From: Pictodentalium vernedei | Taxonomy: Eukaryota; Mollusca; Scaphopoda; Dentaliida; Dentaliidae | DNA: 64,000 nucleotides | Assembly: GCA_031216915.1 (NCBI GenBank) | Contig: CM062296.1 | Span: 449,996,287-450,060,286, forward strand | Direction of reading: 5' to 3' | Shown here: piece by piece, positions 9,783-21,018 of the stretch | Numbering within the stretch: position 1 is the first letter of the stretch | Layout: every line of letters starts with the position of its first letter | Notes under the pieces: model-generated | What the model was told of the DNA's origin: nothing | Database searches by the model: none | The model's input: only the letters and a program-made list of their open reading frames with translations | Position numbers and translations under genes: made by a program

Positions 9783-10221
9783 TTAGTCTGTTAGAAAACA
9801 TTGTCAACTCTCAACCAAATGGCGACAAAACTTGGCCGACTTGGAACATTCTAGGTCAAGCACGAAGCTAGGAGGGTATCCTGGGTTCTCAGTGGGGATG
9901 GGTTGGGGGTAGTCGCCCCATAACCTCTGCATAACATCTGTTGTTTGTTGGGAAAACTGTTGGACTCTCGAACGAATTTGAATAAAAAGTTGACAATTTG
10001 TCGAAACCACAATTTTGATTTTCCAAAAATAACTTACGTTTCAAAAATACTTTGTATGAAGGTGAGAATTTATAAACTTTTTCAAAAACGAAAAATATTT
10101 GTATATTATTATTAGTTTATTAGAGAAATACTTTCGTTGAACAAGAAGAAATTCTTTAATCTAAGAATAATAATCGAACGTTTCGGGCCTGTTCCGTTTA
10201 TTATTATTTTAAAGAAGTACA
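9783..10221. other. No gene recognised
   Basis: A+T-rich spacer between two family A MITEs. A short minus-strand open frame at 9804-10010 has no recognisable features. Confidence 0.4.
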
Positions 10222-10471
10222 TTAACCCTTTACCTAACGTAACGGCAAAACCCGGCCAGCGCCATTCTCAAAAATCGCCAATTGATTTTCATTATTGGTT
10301 TCATTTTTTGTCTCAAAAACATAGGTTATGACCCCATTTTGGAACGATCTCGTCACGCTCGTTCCAAAGAGTTGTTATAACCTATGTTTTTGAGACAAAA
10401 AATGAAAAAAATATTTATTCAAGAATTTTTTTACAAGTGTCGTCTGCTTTTCATGTTAGGTAAAAGGTTAA
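10222..10471 (+). mobile_element. TTAA-type MITE, family A, copy 2
   Basis: TTAACCCTTTACCTAACG at the left, GGTAAAAGGTTAA at the right, same orientation as copy 1 about 690 bp away. The central palindrome is intact except for a few changes on each side of the tip (CGATCTCGTCACGCTCG region). Confidence 0.88.
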
Positions 10472-10474
10472 TTT

Positions 10475-10640
10475 TGTTTAGTTTAGTTTAAACATATTTT
10501 GTTTGTCAAAATTAACAGAAAAGGATTGGACAACAAGTGTCGAACACTGAAGATATGTCCTCTCCCTTGTATATTAATTACAAGTAAATACAACATTTGT
10601 TCAATATATACACATCAAAATAAACAATTACGCTATTCGA
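10475..10640. repeat. Dispersed repeat V, copy 1 (LINE 3'-end-like)
   Basis: Contains TTTAAACATATTTTG, then GGATTGGACAACAAGTG and CGAACACTGAAGATATG. A similar block recurs at 10712-10870 and, inverted, at 43195-43270. Probably the 3' untranslated tail of a LINE family, by its position near the LINE remnant at 11200. Confidence 0.55.
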
Positions 10641-10711
10641 GATAACAGCGGTGTTATGACTGTAGATATTCAGAGAAAGAAGAAAAGAGAAATAAGAAAA
10701 GAGGACAGGAA

Positions 10712-10870
10712 TAGATTAAACATATTTTATTTGTTATAACAAAAGGGATTGGATAACAAGTGCCTAGCACTTAGATTATATCCTTTCCGTAATATACATC
10801 TGAAAATTACAAACTATGTTTACAAATATTTATAAGAAGTTATAATGTGCATATAATGGCAAGAGAAACA
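10712..10870. repeat. Dispersed repeat V, copy 2
   Basis: Direct copy of the 10475 block, sharing AAACATATTTTATTTG, GGATTGGATAACAAGTG and CTAGCACTTAGATTATA with substitutions. The spacing is about 235 bp. Confidence 0.55.
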
Positions 10871-11199
10871 TGTGTATATATTGATACAATATTGTGTATG
10901 TACACAGTTCGAAATAAAAGCTGACAGGTATTCAACTTCACAAGAGTCAGAGCAGAGAGATGAGAGGGAGAAGAGAAGTGAGCTGCCACTCTACAACACT
11001 GTTGGTTTTAAATTACATACCAACGGGTCATATTTCAACACAACCACGAATCCAGCGGAGCCCCATACCAATGCTATAACCAGGACATGCAGGACAAACA
11101 TGCGGAAAGTCATGTGTGAAGGAAACAGAGGTGGACACGAGTTCATATTATAGGTCATTTGACTAAGATGTTGTGAGTCATATCTGCTCGGTTGTCGTC

Positions 11200-11430
11200 T
11201 TATCTAAAACCGCTTCGTGGCCTTGATGAAATTTTGTACACTTCGAAAGAGGTGGATGTTGACGGATTCCGGTAAGTTTGGAATACCATAAAGAAGATCA
11301 TTGACCGATCTTATTGTAAGATGCGCAAGATTTCTCTGTAACACTAGTCTTTCATTTGAATAGTTACTACAGTTGAAAAAGTAATGGTTCACATCTTCAG
11401 CCTCGTAACCAGGGCAGGAATTGATACCAT
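11200..11430 (-). pseudogene. LINE ORF2 C-terminus with zinc-knuckle-like end
   Basis: Minus-strand remnant reading CPGYEAEDVNHYFFNC (about 11370-11420), then YSNERLVLQRNLAHL and NIHLFRSVQNFIKATKRF before a stop near 11204. The C-x-nine-H-x3-C arrangement followed by a helical tail is typical of the extreme C-terminus of Jockey/CR1-type ORF2 proteins. Only the end survives. The sequence further upstream (11431-11650) is degraded. Confidence 0.7.
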
Positions 11431-11985
11431 GTACCCATGAAAAAACGCTAACTTGTCTCTAGCCAATATACCAAGCTGCACTGCTGCGGAAGAGACATAT
11501 AATTACCAGGTTCATTCAACGTTTTGTCATAAAGTATTTAGTTATGTTTAAGATTCTTACCGGCGGTCAACGACCCAGGAATATTGCCGGGAAATTTTAA
11601 CTCTCGCTCAACTATGTTGGAAAAATTTGGAGATCCTAACTGCTGTCCTGTTCCAGGTTATGTCCGAAATTTCTTCCATTGAACCGATTTTAGTTTATTA
11701 TATGGCAAACTGTTCGAAAGGACTCTGAGAGCCCTTTCCAAGAGTGTATCGCATAATGACATTGACATTTCCGCCGCAATGGTGAACACACACACCGACG
11801 ATGATCTTTCGCCAGAATAGATCATACCATTGAAGGTCCTTATTTAAAATTTTTAAAACGATTCGGTCGACCGAATGATATATTAGTCATATATATATTT
11901 ATCATATGACTCGTCCATTTTGTTCACTTTAAAACATTTGATATTTTGTTTTTATATTAATCAGTGATAAATAAAGCCTTCCGTC
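11431..11985. other. No gene recognised
   Basis: Probably old LINE-derived sequence upstream of the C-terminal remnant, but no motif was found. An ATATATAT run lies near 11888. Confidence 0.35.
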
Positions 11986-12165
11986 AATTTCATTGGTCAA
12001 TTTCAAAACTAGACAATGTGATTGGCTGAACAAAATAAAACTGGGCCACATTTTCATAATTTGCATAATTAGAGTTGGGAGCTTTCATTGGTCAATTTCA
12101 AAACTGGACAATTTGATTGGCTAAACAAAATACAACTGAGTGACATTTGCATAATTTCAGTAGGG
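11986..12165. repeat. Two-unit direct repeat with CCAAT-type boxes
   Basis: Units at about 11988-12075 and 12087-12165 share TTCATTGGTCAATTTCAAAA, then GATTGGCT and ACAAAAT, followed by TTTGCATAATT. Each carries two ATTGG (inverse CCAAT) strings and a TTTGCATA octamer-like string. Confidence 0.7.
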
Positions 12166-12208
12166 AGAATTTACGTTATCTGTCCTATTTAGGGTTGGTT
12201 ATATTGTA

Positions 12209-12430
12209 TTAATCTTTTACCTTCAAGAAAAACGCCATTCATTTTTTTTTTATATTTTCACTTTTTGCTTCCAAAACATAGGTTATGACCCCTCATTGGA
12301 ACGAGCTCGACGTGCTCGTTCCAATGAGGGGTCATAACCTATGTTTTGGAAGCAAAAAATGAAAATGTTTAGTTATACGAGGGTGTTTTTTCCAAGTGCC
12401 GCCTGCAACTCAAGTTAGGCGATCGGTTAA
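12209..12430 (+). mobile_element. TTAA-type MITE, family A, diverged copy 3
   Basis: Bounded by TTAATCTTTTACC and GATCGGTTAA. The palindrome (about 12262-12370) has symmetric changes compared with copies 1, 2, 4 and 5: TTGCTTCCAAAACATAGG on the left arm matches CCTATGTTTTGGAAGCAA on the right, and CTCATTGG matches CCAATGAG. Other copies have GTCTCAAAAACA and CTCGTTGG. Confidence 0.8.
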
Positions 12431-12490
12431 AAAGTCACACTAAGTGGCTAATTTGTGCGTGTGTGTGTCAAATGATAAATAGAATATGAA

Positions 12491-12617
12491 ATGAGTGTTT
12501 TTCTCATATAATATTTATGAAACTCGTCCGAATTGTCCGCTTGGGCTCGCCAGAGGCTCGCCAAAACGGAAAATTCTTAGACTCGTTTCATAAATATTGT
12601 ATGAGAAAAACACTCAT
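12491..12617. repeat. Palindrome, about 38-bp arms
   Basis: Arms beginning ATGAGTGTTTTTCTCATA (12491) and its inverse ending at 12617 enclose a loop of about 50 bp. The loop contains CGCTTGGGCTCGCC and GGCTCGCC repeats. Confidence 0.85.
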
Positions 12618-12639
12618 TCCATATCCTCTATACATCTTT

Positions 12640-15600
12640 ATTCTGCAGTATACTATAGTACATTAACAACAACATAACATTATAAACTACAATAACATAT
12701 TCTAGTATACAGCATGGAAATGGCATAGCCTAAAAGGCTGTCTTCCTGCCTTTCCTGTAAAATATGTATCAACTCGGTTTGGCATCAGTGTAACGAAAAA
12801 TCTTTTCAAAGGCAGGAATATCTGATAGTTTGTCTATGAATCATGCTGCTAGATGGGATCAACAGGTCAAATGCTGAGAGGAGGATGAGGTACTAGAGGG
12901 TTTTGATGGCTGATAGAATCTGGACAGGTTGGGTGGTCACACTTGAAGTTTGGGCTGGGATAAGTACTTAAAGCTTTATGCGTTAATAAAACTTGGGTGT
13001 ATTATATTGCTGAGTTAGCGGGTCTATACTATTCCAAATTCTTGGGAAGGAATGGAACGGCAATTCTGCAGAAAATTGAGTTCTTGGTTTGTGTGTTTCT
13101 ATTTACCAGTCTGCCTTGTATTCATCCCCGAAGGGTTTCTGTAGACCTGAAGGGTGTAATCGAATGACATAGGAAGTTTTTCGTTCATCCAGTCGTGCAT
13201 AAAAAGGGAGACGTGAAGGCTGTGGAGATCTTTAAATTTCAGAATGCCACAATCTCTAAAAAGAGGATCGATGTGCGAGTTATATGCTTCCTAGTTATGA
13301 TTCGGACGGCTCTTTTTTGAAGTTTGAAAATTCTGATGGTGTAGGTCGAATGACCCCAAACTTGAACACCAACTACGAGATGACAGTGGATCAATGAAAA
13401 GTAAAAAGTTTTCATTGCCTTTGCGGGGAGAAATTTCTTTGCCTTATTTAGAGCAAAAATTGCACTTGCCATTCTTGAGCACACTGCAGAAACATGGTGT
13501 TTAAATTTCCTATTTTTGTCTATTTACACACCGAGGAACTTTAGAGCGGCTCGATCTTGTTCGTTCCCAACGGCCTCACTATTTATATTATACAGAGATA
13601 ATTTAACGTTGTTTACCCTATACAAATCATTTTGTGGGTGAAGAAGCATATATTTAGTTTTAGTGGGTTTGAGGGCTAATTTGTTGGCAGAACACTAGTG
13701 ATTTATTTTGGCTTATTCGGAATTTACACTATCTGTAAGAGTGTCAAGGTTGTTTCCTGATCTATATGCCGTTTTATCATCGGCAAAGGAAAGTAGATTG
13801 AGCACAGTGGAGTTACTGATTTCGTTAATGTACAATAAGAATAGAATGAGACCAAGAAGAGACCCTTGAGGTACACCGGTATTTATGGTTAAGGTTTCTG
13901 AAATAATATTCGAGAATGAGGTAAACAGACTTCGGTCGGTTAAATCATTTTGAAACCACTGGTGGGTTATACCTCTAATACCATAGTATTCAAGTTTTCA
14001 GACGAAGATTGAGTGGTCAATGGTGTCGAATGCTTTCGAGAAGTCTAAAAATATAGAAAGGGTGCAGTTATTTGTTGGTTTATCATTTTCAGTTACCACG
14101 CTATTCAGTGAGTGCAATATGAAGTGGACAGTCGAATGGTTTGTTCTAAGGCCAAACTGGTACTTGTATATAAACTGTTACTTTTATCAATAAACCCCAC
14201 TAGTCTTTTGTGCATTAATTTCTCAAGTACTTTTGAGAACGTGGGTAGGATACTAATAGGGCGATAGTTGTTAAAAATTTGAGGATCATCAGACTTGAAG
14301 ATTAGTATGACTTTGGCTATTTTCATTTTGAATGGCACGTGACCATATAAAAATGAAGTATTAATGATGTGTGTTAATGGACTGGCAACCTCATAAGCGA
14401 CTGCTCTCAGAAGTTTCGTGGATAGTTCGCCCTGATCCCTTGTTGGTTTCGAGGACAACTTAGAAATGTTATGAATAACTTCCTGGGTGTTCGTTGGAGT
14501 CAGAAAAAAATGAGTTTCCGTTACTTTGCTTCAAGTAGTGTGAAAAATGGATGTTCGTATCGGGCACTTGTTCACCTCCTGATTTTCCAATGTTTGCGAA
14601 GAATGTATTGAATTTATCGGCAATGATTTTGGGATCCGTTACAGGGGTACTGCCATCAAAAAAGTCTCGGGTGATTAAATTTTTCGGTCTGATTTATTTA
14701 TTGCTTTACGTAGGATTTCCCAGGATTTTTTAAGGTTATTTTTATTTTCCAGTAAAGTATTATGACAATAATCTGATTTGCTTGCTCATTTGATCCGGTT
14801 GAAGATTTGACAGTACTGTTTGTAGGATGTAGCATTTTGAGCTGTTGGAGATTTTAGCTTTTTGGAGTATAATTTTGTTTATGTAGGGAAGACTGTAATA
14901 GTCCAGCTGTCACCCAGGGTGAGCGTTTAATATACTTCAAGGGGAAGCTTCATTGAATGTTTTATAGAAGGTGTCCAAAACTAGGTCCTATGTTAGGGTG
15001 GTATTGGAAGCGTCTAAGACGCTAGACAAATCACAGCCTAATAAAAGTCTTTTAAAGCGATCGATGTTTTCTTTCTTGAAAGAGCGTTTATGAATTTTGA
15101 TTGGGCGTGTTGGTGTTGTTCTTCCATGTTACCGATGCAAAAAGTTGCAAAGTGAACGCTGATGTCAGAAATAACAATTCCAGAAACATGCTCAGAGGAA
15201 TCGTTACTAAAGATATGGTCTGTAAGAGTTGCTGAATTATCGGTAACTCTCGTTGGTTTAGTGACAAGGGGCATGAAACCTGAGCTGAACATAGAGTCGA
15301 TAAAAATTTCAGTTTTATTATGAATAGTGAAGTTGAGCAGGTCAAGGTTGAAGTCACCCATAAGGTTGGCTCTTTTGTTTTCGAGGTTGATTTTATTCAA
15401 TAGTTCGGACATTTTGGACAAAAAAGGTCAAGATCATCTTTTGGTGCAGTGATGGGCCTGTAGATAATCCCGATTATGCATTTCTTTTTAGAGGAAGTTT
15501 CAATAAAATGGGATTCAAATACATGTGGTATAAAGACTGACAGATCACTTCGATGTTTAAAGCTGATGTTGTCCGTGATGAATAATCCTACACCTCCCCT

Positions 15601-15985
15601 GCCATCATCATTTGCAGGTCGAGTGTGGTGGATTAGAAGAGGGTGATAACCTTCGAATTCAAAACAGATATTCTGTTTGACATCGAATATTTCAGTAAGT
15701 CCCGCGACATAAAATAGATTTTTCCCAGGATGCATGTCGTGTAAGAGGTTTTGGATATTCTCAAAGTTAGCTTCAGACTTCGGCAGTTCATGTTGAAAAG
15801 AGAAAATGACTGTGATTTCCCTACTAAAGTTTTCTGGTGTACAGTATTTACAGCTGGGGTTTTCAATAGCGCAGGGAGGGTCTGTGTCACTATCGTCAAT
15901 TCTCAGTGATGTGTTAAACTTAGATATGATGTCATAAGCATCAGACGTCTGGATCTCATCAAAAGGGATAGTATTTGCCATAGTT
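12640..15985 (-). pseudogene. Decayed LINE, ORF2 with endonuclease and RT, plus 3' UTR
   Basis: Long minus-strand non-LTR retrotransposon relic. Endonuclease pieces lie at 15038-15981: GGVGLFITDNISFKHRSDL, IIGIIYRP, LMGDFNLDLLNF, PTRVTDNSATLTDHIFSND. Reverse transcriptase pieces follow leftward: AKVILIFKSDDPQIFNNYRP (near 14250-14310), FLDFSKAFDTIDHS (near 14040), GVPQGSLLGLILFLLYIN (near 13850) and FADD with its two Asp at 13776-13787. A C-terminal segment KTFYFSLIHCHLV...VQVWGHSTY is at 13239-13484. Several stops and frame changes make it non-coding. The tail region 12640-12760 (GCCTTTTAGGCTATGCC) is probably its 3' UTR. Motifs fit the Jockey/CR1/L2 group. Confidence 0.85.
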
Positions 15986-15999
15986 AAAAATAGAGTGAA

Positions 16000-17375
16000 C
16001 TGAAGCTCTGTCTTTGAGAGATGACATATTTTTACTTAAAATGGGACATTTACAAAACAATTTATGTATTTGCGGGATCACACTGATGCCAAAAATGTGT
16101 GAGCAGAAACATGGTTTCATTGAAATGATGGGAGTACCCTTTTAGGAGTTATAAAATTGTTTATAAGGCAAAGAGGCGTAAATTGAGAAAGCAGGTTTTG
16201 AAAATATCGACTATATATAATGTACACACACATACATACACGTGCGTACACATATACATATGTACGCGGCCTCCTAAACACATGATCCCCCCACGAACTA
16301 GACAACATATTAGCGTACAGGCAAATTCGTAAAAGGACCATGTGTGCATGAAGGTATAAACCTCATCTTATAAATTTTATAGACGTTGTACGTACTCTTG
16401 TGCTGCGGAAGCGAGTAAGAAAGTTGCAGTGCGAGTGAAACACGTCACTCGTATAACATTTTCAGAAGTGTAACTATAAATGACTGAATTCTTAGAATTG
16501 TCATTGTGTTATCAACTAAAAATTAATTGGATGGTATTTGATACTTTTTGTTTGAAGTTGCACGGATGCAGAGAAATTCTCGGGGATTCGCGCAACAGCA
16601 TCACTTGTCCAAATTGAGTCAGTGAACGGTTTGTTACCACAAACTGGTCACTGATGGGTAGAGGAATATAATTAATCGAGTTATTGTGTTTAGAAAGAAG
16701 CACTTGACTGAATACAGAAGTGTAACTGAGTTGGTGTTGTATCGCATCCCACGAGCCACAAGTTGTAATGATCTTTAGAAATATGGGATATGGGTCAGGG
16801 CAGAGTCCTGATAAACGATAAATAGGACTATCGGTGCGACTGTAAGTCGGTATTCCATATGGAAAAACGGCTTACTGTTTCGACAGAGCAGATTGGTTTC
16901 TGTCACCTTTTACGTTTGGAATTGACTGGGTTTATCTGTGAATTAACAATGTGATAAATTGGTTTGGGTGAGATACGAGATAATTAATTGGATATTAGGA
17001 AACAAGTAAATAATGTTCCAAAATCAGGCGAGTATTGAATTGTTTATGAGTGTCCGGTGAGTTTGTGGGTGAGGATACTAATCGATTGTTAGGAGCACGG
17101 GGGTGGGGCTTGTCGGCTAGCTTGATAAATCTACTTGATAAATCCTCACGTTGAATACATATGGAGGATAAGCTGGAGATCCATTGCAAAGGGTTTGCTA
17201 TTCAAGACAATCGTAGTGAACAACGAACTCGGAGTGGGGTGGGGGGGGGGGGGGGGGGCACAAGGTCGAGACATACAATTGATAGGTCGCTAAGCCGGTT
17301 GTTTGGGGAGCGCACTTGGCAATTGTTATCTAATTTACAAATGCTCAGGAGCAATACCATAAATATATAGAGGAT
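16000..17375. other. No gene; CA-type microsatellite and long G tract
   Basis: Contains ACACACACATACATACACG-type sequence at about 16221-16270 and a G-rich run at about 17235-17258 interrupted by one T. Short open frames here (16117-16341, 16512-16703, 17161-17370) follow low-complexity sequence and show no domain. Confidence 0.5.
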
Positions 17376-17529
17376 ATTCACGAAAATTTGATGAATACCG
17401 AAAATATCTCGTGAGTGGCTACAAAGAAATATGAGGATCTTCACGAGCGACGCAGTCGCGAGTGAAGATCCTCATATTTCTTGTAGCCACTCACGAGATA
17501 TTTTCGGTATTCATCAAATTTTCGTGAAT
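17376..17529. repeat. Near-perfect long palindrome, about 69-bp arms
   Basis: Left arm from 17376 (ATTCACGAAAATTTGATGAA) and right arm ending at 17529 are inverse copies with a single one-base indel (CAAAGAAA versus CAAGAAA). The tip is CGAGCGACGCAGTCGCGAG. Such identity over arms this long suggests a recent origin or recent arm correction. Confidence 0.93.
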
Positions 17530-19160
17530 TTTCTTTTTATTTAATGCTCTACGACTACAAACTCTCCAATTTGTGGCCTTTATTTGCCATTAAGGCGCAA
17601 AATTTATGTGCCGAACCGGCGTCCATACAAAAATTACAACAACCAAACTCCAACCATTGGAATGTGTGAATATCCGCACAAAAAGTAGTCCCGTCTTATT
17701 TCTCCCCTAACTTTACGATTTACCAAGGCTGGCGAATTGAAATAATCGCAATGTGTTTCGAAGAAATAGAACAATAACAAAAAACACCACTTTCTTATTT
17801 TCAATAACAAGACACGTCATTTTATTTTTTTTGAACTCAATGCACTGAAGACGTGTGAAGTTGAACTGAAGAAATTTGAAAGTGATTTCGGCTTTTCGCT
17901 GGAAGGTGAATGAGAAAGTCAAACTTTGAAACCGCTGATTTAATGAATTGATTTAGTCACTGTCACTATCAATTATTCGAATTCGTTTGTATTTGGGACT
18001 CTGGAATTCATTACTGATGTGCTGACTCGTTTAAAGTACATGTGATTCGTCATCCGAACCTACGATGAAATATCGATTTCTAAATGTCATTTTGATATTT
18101 CGTTTTGCCGACCGACAGGGGAATATGACTTAATTTTTCAGCGTGAATTGATGTCTGAGCATTAAATAAATATTACATATTATACATTCGAAGGGAGTGT
18201 ATAATACGAATACGTAATGATATGGATACGTTCAATTAAAAATTGGTTGACAATAATTAATCCCAAAATAACATTGCTACGAAGTCACAAACAAAAACAT
18301 ACAAACATATTCACACATACGGACATAAATGCACACATTTTCGTTATGTACATACCTACAGGTATATGTGCTTAACCGTACCAATATATATGATCCAAAC
18401 GAGCGGCATGTAATGTGTGTACACGCACACTCCGGAGTGGTCGGGAAATAGGGTGGGACAGATACTGATTCCTTTTTTTAATAAAATACCTAGACTGTCC
18501 GACGTTTGTGTGTTGTGCTGTATGTACGGTTTTAGCATAGTTGGGACTACATGTGAATCACTGAAAGCGGGAGTACAAGGGAGGGTGGGGGTTTGGGGAG
18601 GAGTACTTGAATGGATTCACACACATGCAGACTCACCCGTGAAGAACATTCATGGGAATACATAACTGGAACTGTGTGGTAATAATAATCGTTTGCTTAA
18701 ATATGCCCGAGGTTGTTTAAGAAGATAGGGTTGATGATGCTTACGAATCACTGGTGCCTAACGGCGCATGTATGAGAATACGCACACGTGCCTGCGCGTC
18801 ATGGAACACGCTTACACGTAAAGGCATTCACATAGATGCAAGCTTATGCTGTACAAACACTGTGTTGCCGCAAATGTATGTGTCTCTATATTAAGGGTTA
18901 GTGTTGGGTTTGGGGCGGGATGGCTATAGTTTTGTTAGCGTACAATAATATTTACACGTAAGCGTTCAAAAGTGCCCACGGAAGATCAGCTAAGGGTGTC
19001 GAATAAATTCAAGTGTATCTGCTAAATTGATAAAAGGCTCATCAATTACCCCCATTAAGAGTTTTGAAGTCAACCTGGAATCGATCGTATCTGGTTATAT
19101 CGTCTTGGTACCGATTCACATTTAAAGGAAATACATTCTCTCCAAATTATGATCATCTAA
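17530..19160. other. No gene recognised
   Basis: A+T-rich spacer with short open frames but no domain, splice pattern or recognised repeat. ACACATAC-rich sequence is at about 18295-18345. Confidence 0.45.
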
Positions 19161-19164
19161 TATG

Positions 19165-19225
19165 CACGCATTGCAAGCGACTCACAGTGTGACCGTATAA
19201 ACACTGTCACACTGCGAATCGCTTG
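19165..19225. repeat. Hairpin with 21-bp arms
   Basis: GCAAGCGACTCACAGTGTGA and its near-inverse ending GCGAATCGCTTGC, with a loop of about 12 bases. Confidence 0.8.
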
Positions 19226-19530
19226 CAGTGTGTGCAAGACTCTCTCTATATTTAGAAGTGGTTATTAGCGGGAAATCTGGATCAGTGATAAACGGAAGCA
19301 AAGATTTTTGCGTCCGGTCAGAACGGCCTGCATATGTACAGACCCCTACACATGGACAAAAGGTGTATTTGTGGAGGATGTTTCCTGAAATAAGAAGGAT
19401 AAATGAATATGTTTTAATATGTACAAGATGTGCTCTATACTTACAAACGGTTGATAGTGGGAAATCTGGATCAGGTGAAAAACGGAAGCAGACAAAGATT
19501 TTCGCGTCCAGTCAGAACTGGCTGCATATA
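19224..19530. repeat. Two-unit direct repeat, about 195-bp period
   Basis: The block at 19224-19335 recurs at about 19419-19525. Shared strings include GTGGGAAATCTGGATCAG/GCGGGAAATCTGGATCAG, AAACGGAAGCA and CAGAAC-GGCTGCATAT. No coding function is visible. Confidence 0.7.
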
Positions 19531-19609
19531 AACGAATCCATCTAATGCATATGGAAGTTACTGTCTATTATTCTTGTGAACAGCTTTATCAAACATCACT
19601 TATCAACGA

Positions 19610-19952
19610 GGGGCGCGGTGGCTTAGTAGGTACAGGTGCAGGTTGCAAGTCGAAGGATCCTTGGTTCGAATCCCACCTGCGGCAACCGCGTTGTGTCCTT
19701 GGGCAAAACACACCACCCCCATTTCCCACGTTAGGGCACGGTGGCGTTGTAAACTAAGGCGGTCTGCACGTCGATGGTGCACCTGTCTGCTGCTTGTGTG
19801 GAGTTAGTATGTTGAGGAGCTGACAGTTGTCGCCTTTGAAGGGTTGTTTTCTCCGGATACCCCGGCTTCCTCCACCCGTAAAACTGCCGTGATCATGATT
19901 AGTCATTGTGCAGAAATATATGACCTTGAACTCCAATAAATAAATAAAATAA
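19610..19952 (+). mobile_element. tRNA-derived SINE with perfect 12-bp target duplication
   Basis: The head carries a pol III A box TGGCTTAGTAGG (19619-19630) and B box GGTTCGAATCC (19663-19673). A tRNA-unrelated body follows, and a (TAAA)-type tail ends near 19952. The 12-mer ACTTATCAACGA flanks both sides (19598-19609 and 19953-19964), a clear target duplication. Relatives in the window are at 34053-34394, 35160-35499 and 35680-36024, with fragments elsewhere. Mobilised in trans by a LINE. Confidence 0.93.
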
Positions 19953-20139
19953 ACTTATCAACGAACTATATTTCTGCTACCTTACTCATTGACTCGGGCT
20001 GTTCGATACTGTAAGGCCAAATAGTTTTGTTGAGTTCGGACAAACCATGGCGTGGATCAGAATGATACTCAGACAAATGTGTAAGAGAGGGATCCTTTTG
20101 AAACGGTTGTTAAAGGAGACGTGTTGCTAAAATGCAAAC

Positions 20140-20382
20140 CACAACTCATTTGAAAGCCGATAGGCCACCTTACCGGCCCCGTAACATGATACGTCATAAT
20201 TTCATTAAGTAAGATGGCTATTAAGTGAATGTGTGGGGCAGACCAATCACCATTTTCAACGTGCAGCCACCAGGCTGCACGCTGCAAATATTGACAGGTC
20301 TATCCCCAAATAATGAATAACGACTCTTCCAATTCCTGCCATTGAACTGACATGGACGATACACATGAGTTCAAAGGGTTAA
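20140..20382 (-). mobile_element. TTAA-type MITE, family E, copy 2
   Basis: Inverted relative of 6902-7142, sharing ATGATACGTCATAATTTCAT and the CAACGTGCAGCC...GGCTGCACG hairpin (about 20258-20281). The right end GAGTTCAAAGGGTTAA is intact (to 20382) and the left end is diverged. Confidence 0.7.
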
Positions 20383-20434
20383 TTCGTAGTGTCACTGAGA
20401 CTTTCAGAATTTTGTACCAAGGACTGTTGTAACA

Positions 20435-21018
20435 TTAACCCTTTCATACTTTTGTACGTCTTTTGACGTACGAATACAAACAGCGCGTTGATACTTTGTG
20501 GTCATTTGTTTTGTTATTATTTTTCGATTTTTTCAAGTTATTACCTCACTTCCTATATTCTATTGAATAGTGCTCAGTGACAACCGTTGAGCCAAATGTT
20601 ATCGCAGCTTAAAATACTAATATAATCCTGCTGTCAAGACTTCTTAACTGGTTGAGTGATAGAAGCCACTATCAGGGTTTTCAAAAATGAGGATACTGGA
20701 GTAAAACCCAACACTTTCCTTGCTCATATTTCATATTCAGTCAAACACAAATATTATTTTGCTTGCATAAATTTATTTTATTACAATTTATTGGAGAGTG
20801 CCTGTGGGCACTCCCCAATAATTTGTAATAAAACAAATTTTAAATAACAAATTCAGACCACCAAAATAATTTAGCCCTCAATCAGTTAATCACTAATGTG
20901 AAAAAATATCTTGTTATTTGTACTTTCCGGCATTTTACGTCGCTTTTGAAAAACATTGAAGAAGCTCAATACCCAGTGACGTTTGAACGTCAGGATAAAT
21001 AAAGTCTCAAAGGGTTAA
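20435..21018. mobile_element. TTAA-type MITE, family C, carrying a nested MITE
   Basis: TTAACCCTTT at the left end (20435) and AAAGGGTTAA at the right (to 21018). Near each end is a small palindrome: GTACGTCTTTTGACGTAC at 20455-20472, and GACGTTTGAACGTC near 20980. The internal 20644-20889 block is a separate family D element. Confidence 0.75.
20644..20889. mobile_element. TTAA-type MITE, family D, copy 1
   Basis: Ends TTAACTGGTTGAG and CTCAATCAGTTAA, with TTAA at both edges. The centre is a hairpin around ATTGGAGAGTGCC/GGGCACTCCCCAAT flanked by TTTATTTTATTACAA and its inverse. A second copy interrupts a LINE at 28745-28989. Confidence 0.82.
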
